DNA of 64,000 nucleotides, from assembly GCF_000818395.1 (NCBI RefSeq), contig NZ_JWJG01000028.1, forward strand, positions 2,401,195 to 2,465,194, read 5' to 3'. Under the pieces are notes generated by a model, which saw only the letters and a list, made by a program, of their open reading frames with translations, searched no databases and had not been told where the DNA came from. The stretch's first letter is position 1; the number at the start of each line of letters is the position of its first letter. The DNA is from Noviherbaspirillum autotrophicum. Lineage in GTDB: Bacteria > Pseudomonadota > Gammaproteobacteria > Burkholderiales > Burkholderiaceae_D. Shown piece after piece: positions 18,016-25,389 of this stretch. The position numbers and the translations under genes were made by a program.

Positions 18016-18633
18016 ATGTACTACGGCGAACGGTTCAACAGCATCAGCCACCTGATCGGCGCGCTGTTCGCCGCAGCGGGTGCAATTGTGTTGATCTTCG
18101 TCGCCGCGCAGCTTGGGGATCCCTGGAAGATCGTCAGCTTCAGCATTTACGGCGCCATGCTGATCACGTTGTATGTCACCTCGACGCTTTATCACAGCGT
18201 GCGCGGACACGCCAAGGATGTCATGCGCAAGCTGGACCATTGCGCGATCTATCTGCTTATTGCCGGCAGCTATACTCCCTTCACGCTGGTATCGCTGCGC
18301 GGACCGTGGGGCTGGTCACTGTTCGGTACGATCTGGGGGCTGGCGCTATTGGGCGTGGTCCAGGAGCTGTGGCTGGCAAGGGGCGCGCGCATCTTGTCAC
18401 TGGTGATCTACGTGCTGATGGGGTGGCTGGCGCTGGTCGCGATTGTCCCGCTTATTTCGGCGCTTAGCTGGGACGGCTTTGTCTGGCTGGCGGCCGGCGG
18501 CCTGTTCTATACGGTCGGGATCATCTTCTATGCGACCGATGAAAAGCTGCGTCACGGCCACGGCGTATGGCATCTGTTCGTATTGGGCGGCAGCGCCACC
18601 CACTATTTTACTGTGCTGTTCTATGTCGCGTGA
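18016..18633 (+). CDS. trhA: TrhA / hemolysin III-family membrane protein
   Basis: 205 residues, seven transmembrane helices. PAQR/hemolysin III family signatures are present: the N-terminal YYGERFNSISHLIGALFA, TSTLYHS, LDHCAIYLLIAGSYTPF and the C-terminal GHGVWHLFVL, with the conserved Ser-His-Asp-His residues of the putative zinc site. Bacterial TrhA proteins are linked to membrane energetics and fluidity rather than haemolysis. Its place inside the ubiUV/ubiT operon is notable. The start is 5 nt after the ubiV stop. Confidence 0.92.
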   Translation: MYYGERFNSISHLIGALFAAAGAIVLIFVAAQLGDPWKIVSFSIYGAMLITLYVTSTLYHSVRGHAKDVMRKLDHCAIYLLIAGSYTPFTLVSLRGPWGWSLFGTIWGLALLGVVQELWLARGARILSLVIYVLMGWLALVAIVPLISALSWDGFVWLAAGGLFYTVGIIFYATDEKLRHGHGVWHLFVLGGSATHYFTVLFYVA

Positions 18634-18667
18634 TCGCGCATGAAAATGTTTTAACGAGGGCTTTTCC

Positions 18668-19147
18668 ATGAATCAAAACCGCTTTCTGTTGCCCGAGCCG
18701 GTAGGCAAGCTGTTGTCGCTGCTGCCGGTCTTTCCGGGTTCGCTGCTGTTCGCCACGGGCTTGAACCTGGCGCTGAAAGGCAATTTGCCGGAAGACGTGC
18801 GTCAAACCCTGAATGGCAAAAAGCTGCGCATCAAGGTCAGCGATGCGTGCCTGTCTTTCGACTTCCAGTGGAATGGCAGCCGCTTCGCTGCCGTTCAGCC
18901 GGTGGGCGAGCCGGACCTGACGATCTGCGCTAGTGCTCATGACTTCCTGCTGCTGGCGCGCCGCCAGGAGGATCCGGATACCTTGTTCTTCAGCCGCCGT
19001 CTGCTGATGGAAGGCGATACTGAATTGGGTTTGCTGGTAAAGAACACGCTCGATGCGATCGATCTGCCGGTATTCGAGTTGGGGCGCCTGGCGCCGGCCC
19101 GCGTGCTGGGTCGCATTATTCCTGGCGCCGGCCGCAGTCAGTCCTGA
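18668..19147 (+). CDS. ubiT: UbiT, SCP2-domain accessory factor for anaerobic ubiquinone synthesis
   Basis: 159 residues. An SCP2 lipid-binding domain spans most of the length (from about residue 35: GLNLALKGNLPEDVRQTLNG, then LRIKVSDACLSFDFQW and the conserved SRRLLMEGDTELGLLVKNTLDA). UbiT is thought to shuttle or protect hydrophobic intermediates for the O2-independent UbiUV pathway. The three genes being together supports the assignment. An AACGAGG RBS lies upstream of the ATG. Confidence 0.92.
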   Translation: MNQNRFLLPEPVGKLLSLLPVFPGSLLFATGLNLALKGNLPEDVRQTLNGKKLRIKVSDACLSFDFQWNGSRFAAVQPVGEPDLTICASAHDFLLLARRQEDPDTLFFSRRLLMEGDTELGLLVKNTLDAIDLPVFELGRLAPARVLGRIIPGAGRSQS

Positions 19148-19166
19148 ACGGCGCGGAGGGCCGAGC

Positions 19167-19562
19167 ATGCCGTCCAAGGACCCGCATTTTCCCCTGGTGT
19201 ACTCATGCTCCGGATGTTCCAGCGTCGCGCAGATGGCAAACCATGTCGCAGTGCAGCTGGATCGTCGCGGAATCGCCGAAATGTCGTGCATCGCCGGTGT
19301 AGGTGGCGATGTGCCGCATCTGCTCAAAATTGCCCGTTCCGGCCGCCCCATCATTGCGCTGGACGGCTGTCCCCTGGCGTGCACCAAAAGCACCCTGGCC
19401 CGGCATGACATCGTGCCGGATCACTATCATCAGTTCAACGACTACGGCGTGAAGAAGCGCTATCACACCGACTTCGATGTACAGGACGCGGAAAAAATCA
19501 TCGAGAAGGTCGCCGCCTCGCTTGATGTAGCAACTGCCGCGTTCGGGTCCACCGCCAAATAA
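19167..19562 (+). CDS. DGC-domain putative zinc-binding protein
   Basis: 131 residues from ATG 19167; a longer frame upstream overlaps ubiT and is unlikely. The name-giving motif DGCPLACTK is present, plus an N-terminal YSCSGCSSVAQMANHVA and a central MSCIAGVGG. These Cys pairs define the DGC (PF08859-type) family, presumed to bind zinc and of unknown function. It is the last gene of the NPD-ubiUV-trhA-ubiT operon, 19 nt after ubiT, which places it in anaerobic metabolism by association only. Confidence 0.87.
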   Translation: MPSKDPHFPLVYSCSGCSSVAQMANHVAVQLDRRGIAEMSCIAGVGGDVPHLLKIARSGRPIIALDGCPLACTKSTLARHDIVPDHYHQFNDYGVKKRYHTDFDVQDAEKIIEKVAASLDVATAAFGSTAK

Positions 19563-19651
19563 GGCGCGCCGAAGGCACCGCAACACTGGGCTGTGCCGGT
19601 GCTGCTCAGTTCATTTCAATCGAAGTCTTCCGAAGGAAAGAGGCAGAAATG

Positions 19652-19683
19652 GCAGCAGGGCGCATTGCAATGCGCCCTGCTGC
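19652..19683. repeat. 32-bp perfect palindrome between convergent operons
   Basis: A perfect 32-bp inverted repeat with no spacer, centred at 19667/19668, core GCATTGCAATGC flanked by GC-rich arms. It lies between the DGC gene (plus) and the nrdG stop (minus). No strong U-tract follows on either side. It can fold as a cruciform or a very stable hairpin and may act as a bidirectional terminator. Confidence 0.6.
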
Positions 19684-19688
19684 TGCGC

Positions 19689-20441
19689 CTATGCGCGACG
19701 CAACGTAAATTGAGGAAAGAGGAGTGACAGCTTGTGCTCCAGCTCTGCGCGCGGATAGCCGGCCATTGCAGTGGCATTGAGCGTCCTGTCTTTGCATCCT
19801 TGGGACCGGAACACCTGCAGCGCATAATTGGCCACGCCCATGCCGGCAAGCTCGCGTGCCAGTTGTTCAATTCTGTCTTCCGGCAGCAGCGTCGGGTGTG
19901 CCGTGGTGCGCACTTCGTATTTGACACCCGAAGCAAGTACGGCTGCCAGCGATGCGCGCGCCGGGGCGCCGCTGTCAGATACGCCGGTAACGCTCTCGTA
20001 CTCGTCGAAGGGCGCCTTGACGTCGATGCCGACCCAGTCAACCAGCGGCAGCACTTCCTCTAGTTGCCGCGGATAGGCGCCGCCGGTATGCAAGCCCACT
20101 TCGAAGCCGAGCTTGCGTACATCGCGCATGGCTTCGCCAAGGCCGGGATCGAGGGTTGGTTCGCCGCCGGAAAATACCACGCCATCAATCAGCCCAACGC
20201 GCTTTCGCAGCAGGCCGAGTACGCGCGACCATTGCAGCGGGCTCTTGTGCGGACGAGGCTGCAGATGCGGATTGTGGCAGTAGCCGCAGCGCCATGCGCA
20301 GCCTTGCGCGAACACGACTGCGGCCAGCTTGCCGGGAAAGTCGGTCGCGGTGAACGGCGTGATGCCGCCCACCTTCAGCAAGCGCTGCGCCGGCTCAGTC
20401 GCTGTGCTGCGCGCACTGCTCACTGAAATACTTACGCTCAT
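19689..20441 (-). CDS. nrdG: Anaerobic ribonucleotide reductase-activating radical-SAM protein
   Basis: 250 residues. Radical-SAM enzyme that makes the glycyl radical on the class III ribonucleotide reductase. The cluster motif is CAWRCGYC (CxxxCxxC), followed by VVFSGGEPTLD and a conserved VDWVGIDVKAP. The N-terminal TDFPGKLAAVVFAQGC pattern fits the activase sub-family with a short insert. The ATG at 20441 has a clear Shine-Dalgarno sequence (AAGGAGAA). The gene begins 47 nt inside the preceding glycyl-radical ORF, so the two are translationally coupled. Confidence 0.93.
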   Translation of the reverse strand: MSVSISVSSARSTATEPAQRLLKVGGITPFTATDFPGKLAAVVFAQGCAWRCGYCHNPHLQPRPHKSPLQWSRVLGLLRKRVGLIDGVVFSGGEPTLDPGLGEAMRDVRKLGFEVGLHTGGAYPRQLEEVLPLVDWVGIDVKAPFDEYESVTGVSDSGAPARASLAAVLASGVKYEVRTTAHPTLLPEDRIEQLARELAGMGVANYALQVFRSQGCKDRTLNATAMAGYPRAELEHKLSLLFPQFTLRRA

Positions 20442-20589
20442 GAAATTCTCCTTTCTTGCCTATATTAAATGAGGACAGCGGTCGGTGGTAGCCCATTACG
20501 CGTGTCCAGATTTCGCACGGCTGGCGCTCGGCATCAGTCAGGATGATTTGTTTCTTCGCCAGCGCGGCTTGGTTGCTCAGATCGGTCAT
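20395..20589 (-). CDS. Stand-alone glycyl-radical domain of class III ribonucleotide reductase (split from NrdD)
   Basis: 64 residues from ATG 20589 with a strong RBS (GGAGG, 6 nt upstream). The sequence CEIWTRVMGYHRPLSSFNIG followed by KKGEFHERKYF is the C-terminal glycyl-radical segment normally fused to NrdD. Gly33 in RVMGY is the predicted radical site. The large nrdD ORF upstream ends 34 nt earlier with two tandem stops after its zinc motif and lacks RVxGY. The small ORF is in a different frame with its own ribosome site, so it is an independent gene rather than a simple frameshift remnant. It probably docks onto NrdD, as the spare glycyl domain YfiD/GrcA does for pyruvate formate-lyase. 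That comparison is inference. Confidence 0.82.
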   Translation of the reverse strand: MTDLSNQAALAKKQIILTDAERQPCEIWTRVMGYHRPLSSFNIGKKGEFHERKYFSEQCAQHSD

Positions 20590-20623
20590 GCTTTTCCTCC
20601 TATCGGGTTGATGTAGACGGTTA

Positions 20624-22645
20624 TTACAGCGATTCCGCTTCTCTTTCCTTGCGCGCGACGATCTCCGCATCGCACTTCGGGCAGAACTCGTGGCTGCCGC
20701 TCAGATAGCCATGCTTCGGACAGATCGAGAAGGTCGGCGTCACCGTGATGTAGGGCAGTCGGAAGCGCGACAGCGCTCGCTTGACCAGGGAGCGGCAGGC
20801 ATCGGCGCTGGAGATTGCTTCAGTCATGTACAGGTGCAGCACAGTGCCGCCGGTGTACTTGCGCTGCAGATGGTCCTGGCGCTCGAGCGCCTCGAACGGA
20901 TCGTCGGTAAAGCCGACCGGCAGCTGCGACGAATTGGTGTAGTACGGCTTGTCCTTCGTTCCGGCCTGCAGGATTTCCGGGAAACGCTTGCGGTCTTCCT
21001 TGGCGAAGCGGTAGGTCGTGCCTTCGGCCGGCGTGGCTTCCAGGTTATACATGTGGCCGGTCTGGTCCTGGAATTGGAGCATGCGTTCGCGCACGCGGTC
21101 GAGCAGGCGCACCGCAAACGCATCGCCCCATTCGGTCGTGATGTCGTGTTCGTCGGCAGTAAAGTTACGGATCATTTCATTGATGCCGTTGACGCCAAGT
21201 GTCGAGAAGTGATTGCGCAGCGTGCCGAGGTAGCGCTTGGTATACGGGAATAAGCCGTTGTCCATGTGACGCTGGATAACCTTGCGCTTGATTTCGAGGC
21301 TGCTCTTGCCAAGTTCCAGCAATTCGTCCATGCGCGCCAATAGGCCTTCCTCGTCGCCGCGATACAGATAGCCGAGGCGCGCGCAATTGATCGTCACCAC
21401 ACCGAGCGAGCCGGTCTGCTCGGCCGAGCCGAACAATCCGTTGCCGCGCTTGAGCAGTTCGCGCAGGTCGAGCTGCAGGCGGCAGCACATCGAGCGGATC
21501 ATGTTCGGCGAGAGCTCGGAATTGATGAAGTTCTGGAAGTAGGGCAAGCCGTAGCGTGCCGTCATCTCGAACAGCAGTTCCGCATTCGGGCTGTCCCAGT
21601 TAAAGTCGCGCGTGATGTTGTAGGTGGGGATGGGGAAGGTGAAGACGCGGCCCTTGGCGTCGCCTGCCATCATGACCTCGATGTACGCGCGGTTGATCAT
21701 GTCCATCTCGGCCTGCAGGTCGCCGTAGGTGAACGACACTTCCTTGCCGCCAATGACGGGTACCTGTTCGCGCAGGTCTTCCGGACAGACCCAGTCAAAT
21801 GTCAGGTTGGTGAACGGCGTCTGGGTACCCCAGCGCGACGGCACGTTCAGGTTGTATATAAGTTCCTGCATCGTCTGCCTGACGTCGTCATAGCTCAGGT
21901 TGTCCAGCCGGATGAAGGGCGCCATGTAGGTGTCGAACGAGCTGAATGCCTGCGCGCCGGCCCATTCGTTCTGCAGCGTGCCGAGGAAGTTGACAATCTG
22001 GCCGACGGCGCTCGACATGTGTTTCGGCGGCCCGGACTCGACCTTGCCCGGCACACCGTTCAGGCCTTCGTTGAGCAGCGTGCGCAGCGACCAGCCGGCG
22101 CAATAGCCGGACAACATGTCGAGGTCGTGGATGTGGATGTCGGCGTTACGGTGCGCTTCGCCGACTTCCGGTGGATATACGTGATTCAACCAGTAATTCG
22201 CGATCACCTTGCCGGAGACGTTCAGGATCAAGCCGCCGAGCGAATAGCCCTGGTTGGCGTTGGCGTTGACGCGCCAGTCGAGCTGCTGCAGGTATTCATT
22301 CATGGACGATTCGACATCGACCAGTGTCTTGCGATCGTTGCGCAGCTTCTTGTGCTGCTCGCGATAGATGACGTAGGCGCGCAGTGTCTTGCGGTAGCCA
22401 GCGTCGAACAGTACTGCCTCGACGGCGTCCTGAATCTGCTCGATGTGTGGCGCGGTCGAGCCTTGCAACTGAATGCGTTGCATGACTGTTTGCAGCGTCA
22501 GCGACTCCGCTTCTTCATGTCCGAATTCGCCGGTGGCTTGGCCGGCGCGCAGCAGCGCGGACAGGATTTTGTTGGGATCGAACGGCTTAGTGCTGCCGTC
22601 GCGCTTGATGATATGGGTGAGGAACGTGATTGCGCGCTGCGTCAT
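20624..22645 (-). CDS. nrdD: Class III anaerobic ribonucleoside-triphosphate reductase, large fragment without glycyl-radical segment
   Basis: 673 residues from ATG 22645, preceded by AGGAG. An N-terminal ATP-cone (residues about 2-95, with IIKRDGSTKPFDPNKI) is followed by the ten-stranded barrel with the family motif RSMCCRLQLDLREL. A C-terminal zinc module is seen in SICPKHGYLSGSHEFCPKCD. It makes deoxynucleotides without oxygen. The protein stops 17 residues after the zinc Cys pair with TAATAA, so the usual RVxGY glycyl-radical tail is missing and is found on the next ORF. The order nrdD-glycyl ORF-nrdG forms one operon. Confidence 0.92.
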   Translation of the reverse strand: MTQRAITFLTHIIKRDGSTKPFDPNKILSALLRAGQATGEFGHEEAESLTLQTVMQRIQLQGSTAPHIEQIQDAVEAVLFDAGYRKTLRAYVIYREQHKKLRNDRKTLVDVESSMNEYLQQLDWRVNANANQGYSLGGLILNVSGKVIANYWLNHVYPPEVGEAHRNADIHIHDLDMLSGYCAGWSLRTLLNEGLNGVPGKVESGPPKHMSSAVGQIVNFLGTLQNEWAGAQAFSSFDTYMAPFIRLDNLSYDDVRQTMQELIYNLNVPSRWGTQTPFTNLTFDWVCPEDLREQVPVIGGKEVSFTYGDLQAEMDMINRAYIEVMMAGDAKGRVFTFPIPTYNITRDFNWDSPNAELLFEMTARYGLPYFQNFINSELSPNMIRSMCCRLQLDLRELLKRGNGLFGSAEQTGSLGVVTINCARLGYLYRGDEEGLLARMDELLELGKSSLEIKRKVIQRHMDNGLFPYTKRYLGTLRNHFSTLGVNGINEMIRNFTADEHDITTEWGDAFAVRLLDRVRERMLQFQDQTGHMYNLEATPAEGTTYRFAKEDRKRFPEILQAGTKDKPYYTNSSQLPVGFTDDPFEALERQDHLQRKYTGGTVLHLYMTEAISSADACRSLVKRALSRFRLPYITVTPTFSICPKHGYLSGSHEFCPKCDAEIVARKEREAESL

Positions 22646-22883
22646 TGCATCTCCTGTGTGGCACAACATATTGTGGTTGTGGCGATATTAGTCACTAAAT
22701 ATGGTGTCGACAACGCCGGTACTGGAAATTTTCTAATTTCTTGATCTGGAATAAGTGAAGACTTTCATGCCGTGATGGCCTGAAATCATTGAGAGAAATT
22801 AATTTCAATCGGGCGGCGCCAATTGGCGCGATCTGACAAGTTGACGCTATGCAGATGTATTGCAGAGTGATCACACTTTGGGA

Positions 22884-22899
22884 TAGTTCGCGCGAACTA
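22884..22899. repeat. 16-bp perfect palindrome, copy 2 of GTTCGCGCGAAC core
   Basis: TAGTTCGCGCGAACTA is perfectly self-complementary. Its 12-bp core also occurs upstream of the universal stress protein gene (11406-11417). The two sites flank anaerobically associated genes, which suggests an operator for an unknown dimeric regulator. Confidence 0.5.
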
Positions 22900-23064
22900 G
22901 AAGGGCTTCGATGAGATAGGTCGAAAGGAGTAGAGGGCTATTCACTTCGGCAGCGCGCCTCCTCCCTCCAACGGATACCGCATATTTCCCAAAAGACATA
23001 TGCTTCTGCCGTCGTCTTCCACAACAAATCCAAGTTTCTTCAAATAAATACGAGCAGGAATTGC

Positions 23065-23078
23065 TTGATGCAAATCAT
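23065..23078. promoter_or_regulatory. FNR/Dnr-like box upstream of nosZ
   Basis: TTGATGCAAATCAT matches TTGAT-N4-ATCAA except for the last base. It lies 218 nt upstream of the nosZ ATG. NosZ is normally activated by Dnr/FNR-type regulators, so this is a credible operator with a long leader. Confidence 0.6.
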
Positions 23079-23169
23079 TTGTTGAATACCCCTAGTAAAT
23101 ATATGCTTTCTCGCGCAATTTTGCGTTAGGAACATCTCGGAAAAATCCTTGGAGTTCACTTGGGCAAAA

Positions 23170-23183
23170 TTGATCTAGGTCAT
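23170..23183. promoter_or_regulatory. Second, weaker FNR-like box upstream of nosZ
   Basis: TTGATCTAGGTCAT has a perfect left half-site and two mismatches on the right. It lies 113 nt before the nosZ ATG. Tandem boxes of unequal quality are common at denitrification promoters, but this one is only suggestive. Confidence 0.4.
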
Positions 23184-23295
23184 ATTTTTTGCGGAGGAGT
23201 GCCGCCGATAATATGTCTTGGCAATGCATCTTTAATTTGATTTTTAGCAACACATTTTTGTTAATTCAACGGCATCCGATAGAGGAAAGGTAAAC

Positions 23296-25224
23296 ATGGA
23301 CAACGCCAAGAAGACCAAGTTGAATAAAGAGGAGCCGGCAGTCGGTGCTCGTCGCCGGTTTCTGGGTCAGAGCGCATTGCTCGGGCTCGCGGGCGCTGGT
23401 CTTTTGACCGGCTGTAAGGAAGATGCTCCGGTAACGAAAGCAGCGTCGGCTTCCGCAAGTGGACACGCAGCACGCCTGACGAGCGAAGTGGAGCCGGGCC
23501 AGTTGGACGACTACTATTCGCTCTCCAGCGGCGGCCACTCGGGTGAAATGCGTATTTTCGGTATTCCTTCCGGTCGCACGATCAAGCGTATTCCGGTGTT
23601 CAACATCGACCCGATGACCGGCTGGGGTATTACCAACGAATCAAAGGCGATCATTGGCACTAACCCGGATGGCAGCCTGAAGTACACCACCGGCGACACC
23701 CACCACGTGCACGGCAGCTACAAGGACGGTACTTACGACGGCAAGTACCTGTGGGTCAATGACAAGATGCATTCGCGGATCGCGCGCATTCGCATGGATA
23801 CCATGGAATGCGACAAGATCACCCAATTGCCCAACGTCATGGGCTACCACGGCACCTTCCCGGACAAGCGCGACCCGGTTGATCCGAACATCAACTACAC
23901 CACGCGCGTGTTCTGCGGCGGTGAATTCCACATGCCGCTGCCCAACGACGGCCACGACCTGGATGATCCGAGCAAGTGGGGTGTGCTGTTCTCGTGCGTC
24001 GATGCGGAATCGATGGAAGTGCGCTGGCAAGTGCGTATCGACGGCAACTGCGACTTGGTCGCGACCTCGTATGACGGCAAGTATGCTTGCTCCAACCAGT
24101 ACAACACCGAGAATGCCGCCGACCAAGCCGGCATGATGTCCGCCGAGCGCGATGCCTGCGTGTTCTTCGACATCGCTCGTATCGAGAAGATGATCAAGGA
24201 TGGCAAGTTCACCACGATCGGCAAGTCCAAGGTGCCGGTTGTTGATGGTCGCAAGGCAGCGAACCAAGATCCGAAGACTGCGCTCACCTGCTATGTGCCG
24301 GTCGGCAAGAATCCGCACGGCGTGAACGCTAGCCCGGACGGAAAGTACATGGTCTGCTCCGGCAAACTGTCGCCGACCGCGACCGTGATCGAAGTAGCGC
24401 TGGTTGAGAAGTGGTTCAACGGCGAGCTGAAGACCGAACGCGATGCAGTCGTTGCGGAACCGGAAATCGGCCTCGGCCCGTTGCATACCGGTTTCGACGG
24501 CAAGGGCAATGCCTTCACGACCCTGTTCCTGGACAGCCAGATCGTCAAGTGGAACGTCGATGCCGCGATCAAGCAGTTCAAGGGCGACAAGAACGCGAAG
24601 GTCATCCTGGATAAGGTCGACGTGCACTACCAGCCGGGCCATGGCTATGCCTCGATGGGCGAAACCAAGGAAGCCGACGGCAAGTACTACAACTCGGGCA
24701 ACAAGTTCTCGAAGGATCGCTTCCTGCCGGTCGGCCCGCTGCATGTCGAAACCGAGCAGCTGATCGACATCACCGGCGACAAGATGCGCGTCATCTCCGA
24801 CCACACTGCGTATCCGGAACCGCATGACGCCATCATCGTGCGCCGCGATGTCGTCAAGACGCGCCAGATCTACAACATGGACGACTTCCCGAATGCGGTC
24901 AAGCCGGAAAATGCCGGTATTACCCGCAATGGCAATAAGGTCCACGTGCGTATGATGTCCGTCGCACCGGCCTATAGCATTCCGGTGATTAAGGTGAAGA
25001 AGGGTGACGAAGTCACGATCACGCTGACCAACCACGACAAGGTGGAAGATCTGACCCACGGTTGCGCAATCCCGATGTACAACATCAACTTCATCGTCAA
25101 TCCGCAGGAAACCAAGTCGGTAACCTTCAAGGCCGACAAACCGGGTGCTTATTGGATTTATTGCACCCACTTCTGCCACGCGCTGCATCTGGAAATGCGT
25201 AGTCGTTTCCTGGTGGAGGCATAA
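23296..25224 (+). CDS. nosZ: Nitrous-oxide reductase, clade I (TAT-exported)
   Basis: 642 residues. Periplasmic multicopper enzyme reducing N2O to N2. A twin-arginine signal RRRFLGQS is at residues 19-26, followed by a hydrophobic stretch ending LLTGC, which looks like a lipobox. The seven-bladed propeller holds the histidine ligands of the CuZ site (for example DTHHVHGSY). The C-terminal cupredoxin domain has the CuA motif CTHFCHALHLEM at residues 623-634. The TAT signal places it in clade I. It is followed by an intrinsic terminator, so nosZ can be expressed alone. Two FNR-like boxes lie upstream. Confidence 0.96.
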   Translation: MDNAKKTKLNKEEPAVGARRRFLGQSALLGLAGAGLLTGCKEDAPVTKAASASASGHAARLTSEVEPGQLDDYYSLSSGGHSGEMRIFGIPSGRTIKRIPVFNIDPMTGWGITNESKAIIGTNPDGSLKYTTGDTHHVHGSYKDGTYDGKYLWVNDKMHSRIARIRMDTMECDKITQLPNVMGYHGTFPDKRDPVDPNINYTTRVFCGGEFHMPLPNDGHDLDDPSKWGVLFSCVDAESMEVRWQVRIDGNCDLVATSYDGKYACSNQYNTENAADQAGMMSAERDACVFFDIARIEKMIKDGKFTTIGKSKVPVVDGRKAANQDPKTALTCYVPVGKNPHGVNASPDGKYMVCSGKLSPTATVIEVALVEKWFNGELKTERDAVVAEPEIGLGPLHTGFDGKGNAFTTLFLDSQIVKWNVDAAIKQFKGDKNAKVILDKVDVHYQPGHGYASMGETKEADGKYYNSGNKFSKDRFLPVGPLHVETEQLIDITGDKMRVISDHTAYPEPHDAIIVRRDVVKTRQIYNMDDFPNAVKPENAGITRNGNKVHVRMMSVAPAYSIPVIKVKKGDEVTITLTNHDKVEDLTHGCAIPMYNINFIVNPQETKSVTFKADKPGAYWIYCTHFCHALHLEMRSRFLVEA

Positions 25225-25242
25225 CAGGTACCCGGTGCTTTG

Positions 25243-25281
25243 CGTAGGGCGGGCACGGCAGTCCCGCCCTACGGTTTTTTT
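25243..25281 (+). terminator. Strong intrinsic terminator after nosZ
   Basis: An 11-bp perfect GC-rich stem (arms 25243-25253 and 25263-25273, 9-nt loop) is followed directly by a run of seven T. It lies 18 nt after the nosZ stop and separates nosZ from nosR. Confidence 0.88.
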
Positions 25282-25310
25282 AGAGCCTGTTTCCATGCGG
25301 AGCAGGCTCT
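25282..25310. repeat. 8-bp inverted repeat in nosR leader
   Basis: AGAGCCTG at 25282-25289 is repeated as CAGGCTCT at 25303-25310, immediately after the nosZ terminator and ahead of nosR. It may be an operator or a second stem of the 3' end. Confidence 0.35.
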
Positions 25311-25389
25311 GATGAAAGGCCTTTCGTCGCTCCCCCCTCGCGCAGGAAGAAGCACTCAATCAACGCATGCCGATCAGGATATTTCGGAA

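Larger units (their letters stand above)
22646..23295. promoter_or_regulatory. 650-bp divergent regulatory region between nrdD and nosZ
   Basis: No convincing ORF in this gap. It contains a near-palindrome TTAGTCACTAA (22688-22698), a weak FNR-like TTGAGAGAAATTAA (22789-22802, two mismatches) overlapping a perfect GAAATTAATTTC palindrome, a 16-bp palindrome (22884-22899) and two FNR-like boxes (23065-23078, 23170-23183) on the nosZ side. The nosZ-proximal 250 bp are distinctly AT-rich, as expected for a promoter and leader. Both flanking operons are anaerobic, so shared control is plausible. Confidence 0.6.

Noticed and set aside
22741-22754. TTGATCTGGAATAA as an FNR box for nrdD
   Set aside because: Right half-site is poor (two mismatches in five); too weak to list as a separate site.
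23641-25359. 572-codon open frame antisense to nosZ
   Set aside because: Antisense to a well-identified gene and crosses its terminator; no motifs.
25240-25389. Extended N-terminus of NosR starting in the nosZ terminator
   Set aside because: It would translate the terminator stem; the signal peptide fits only from about 25390.
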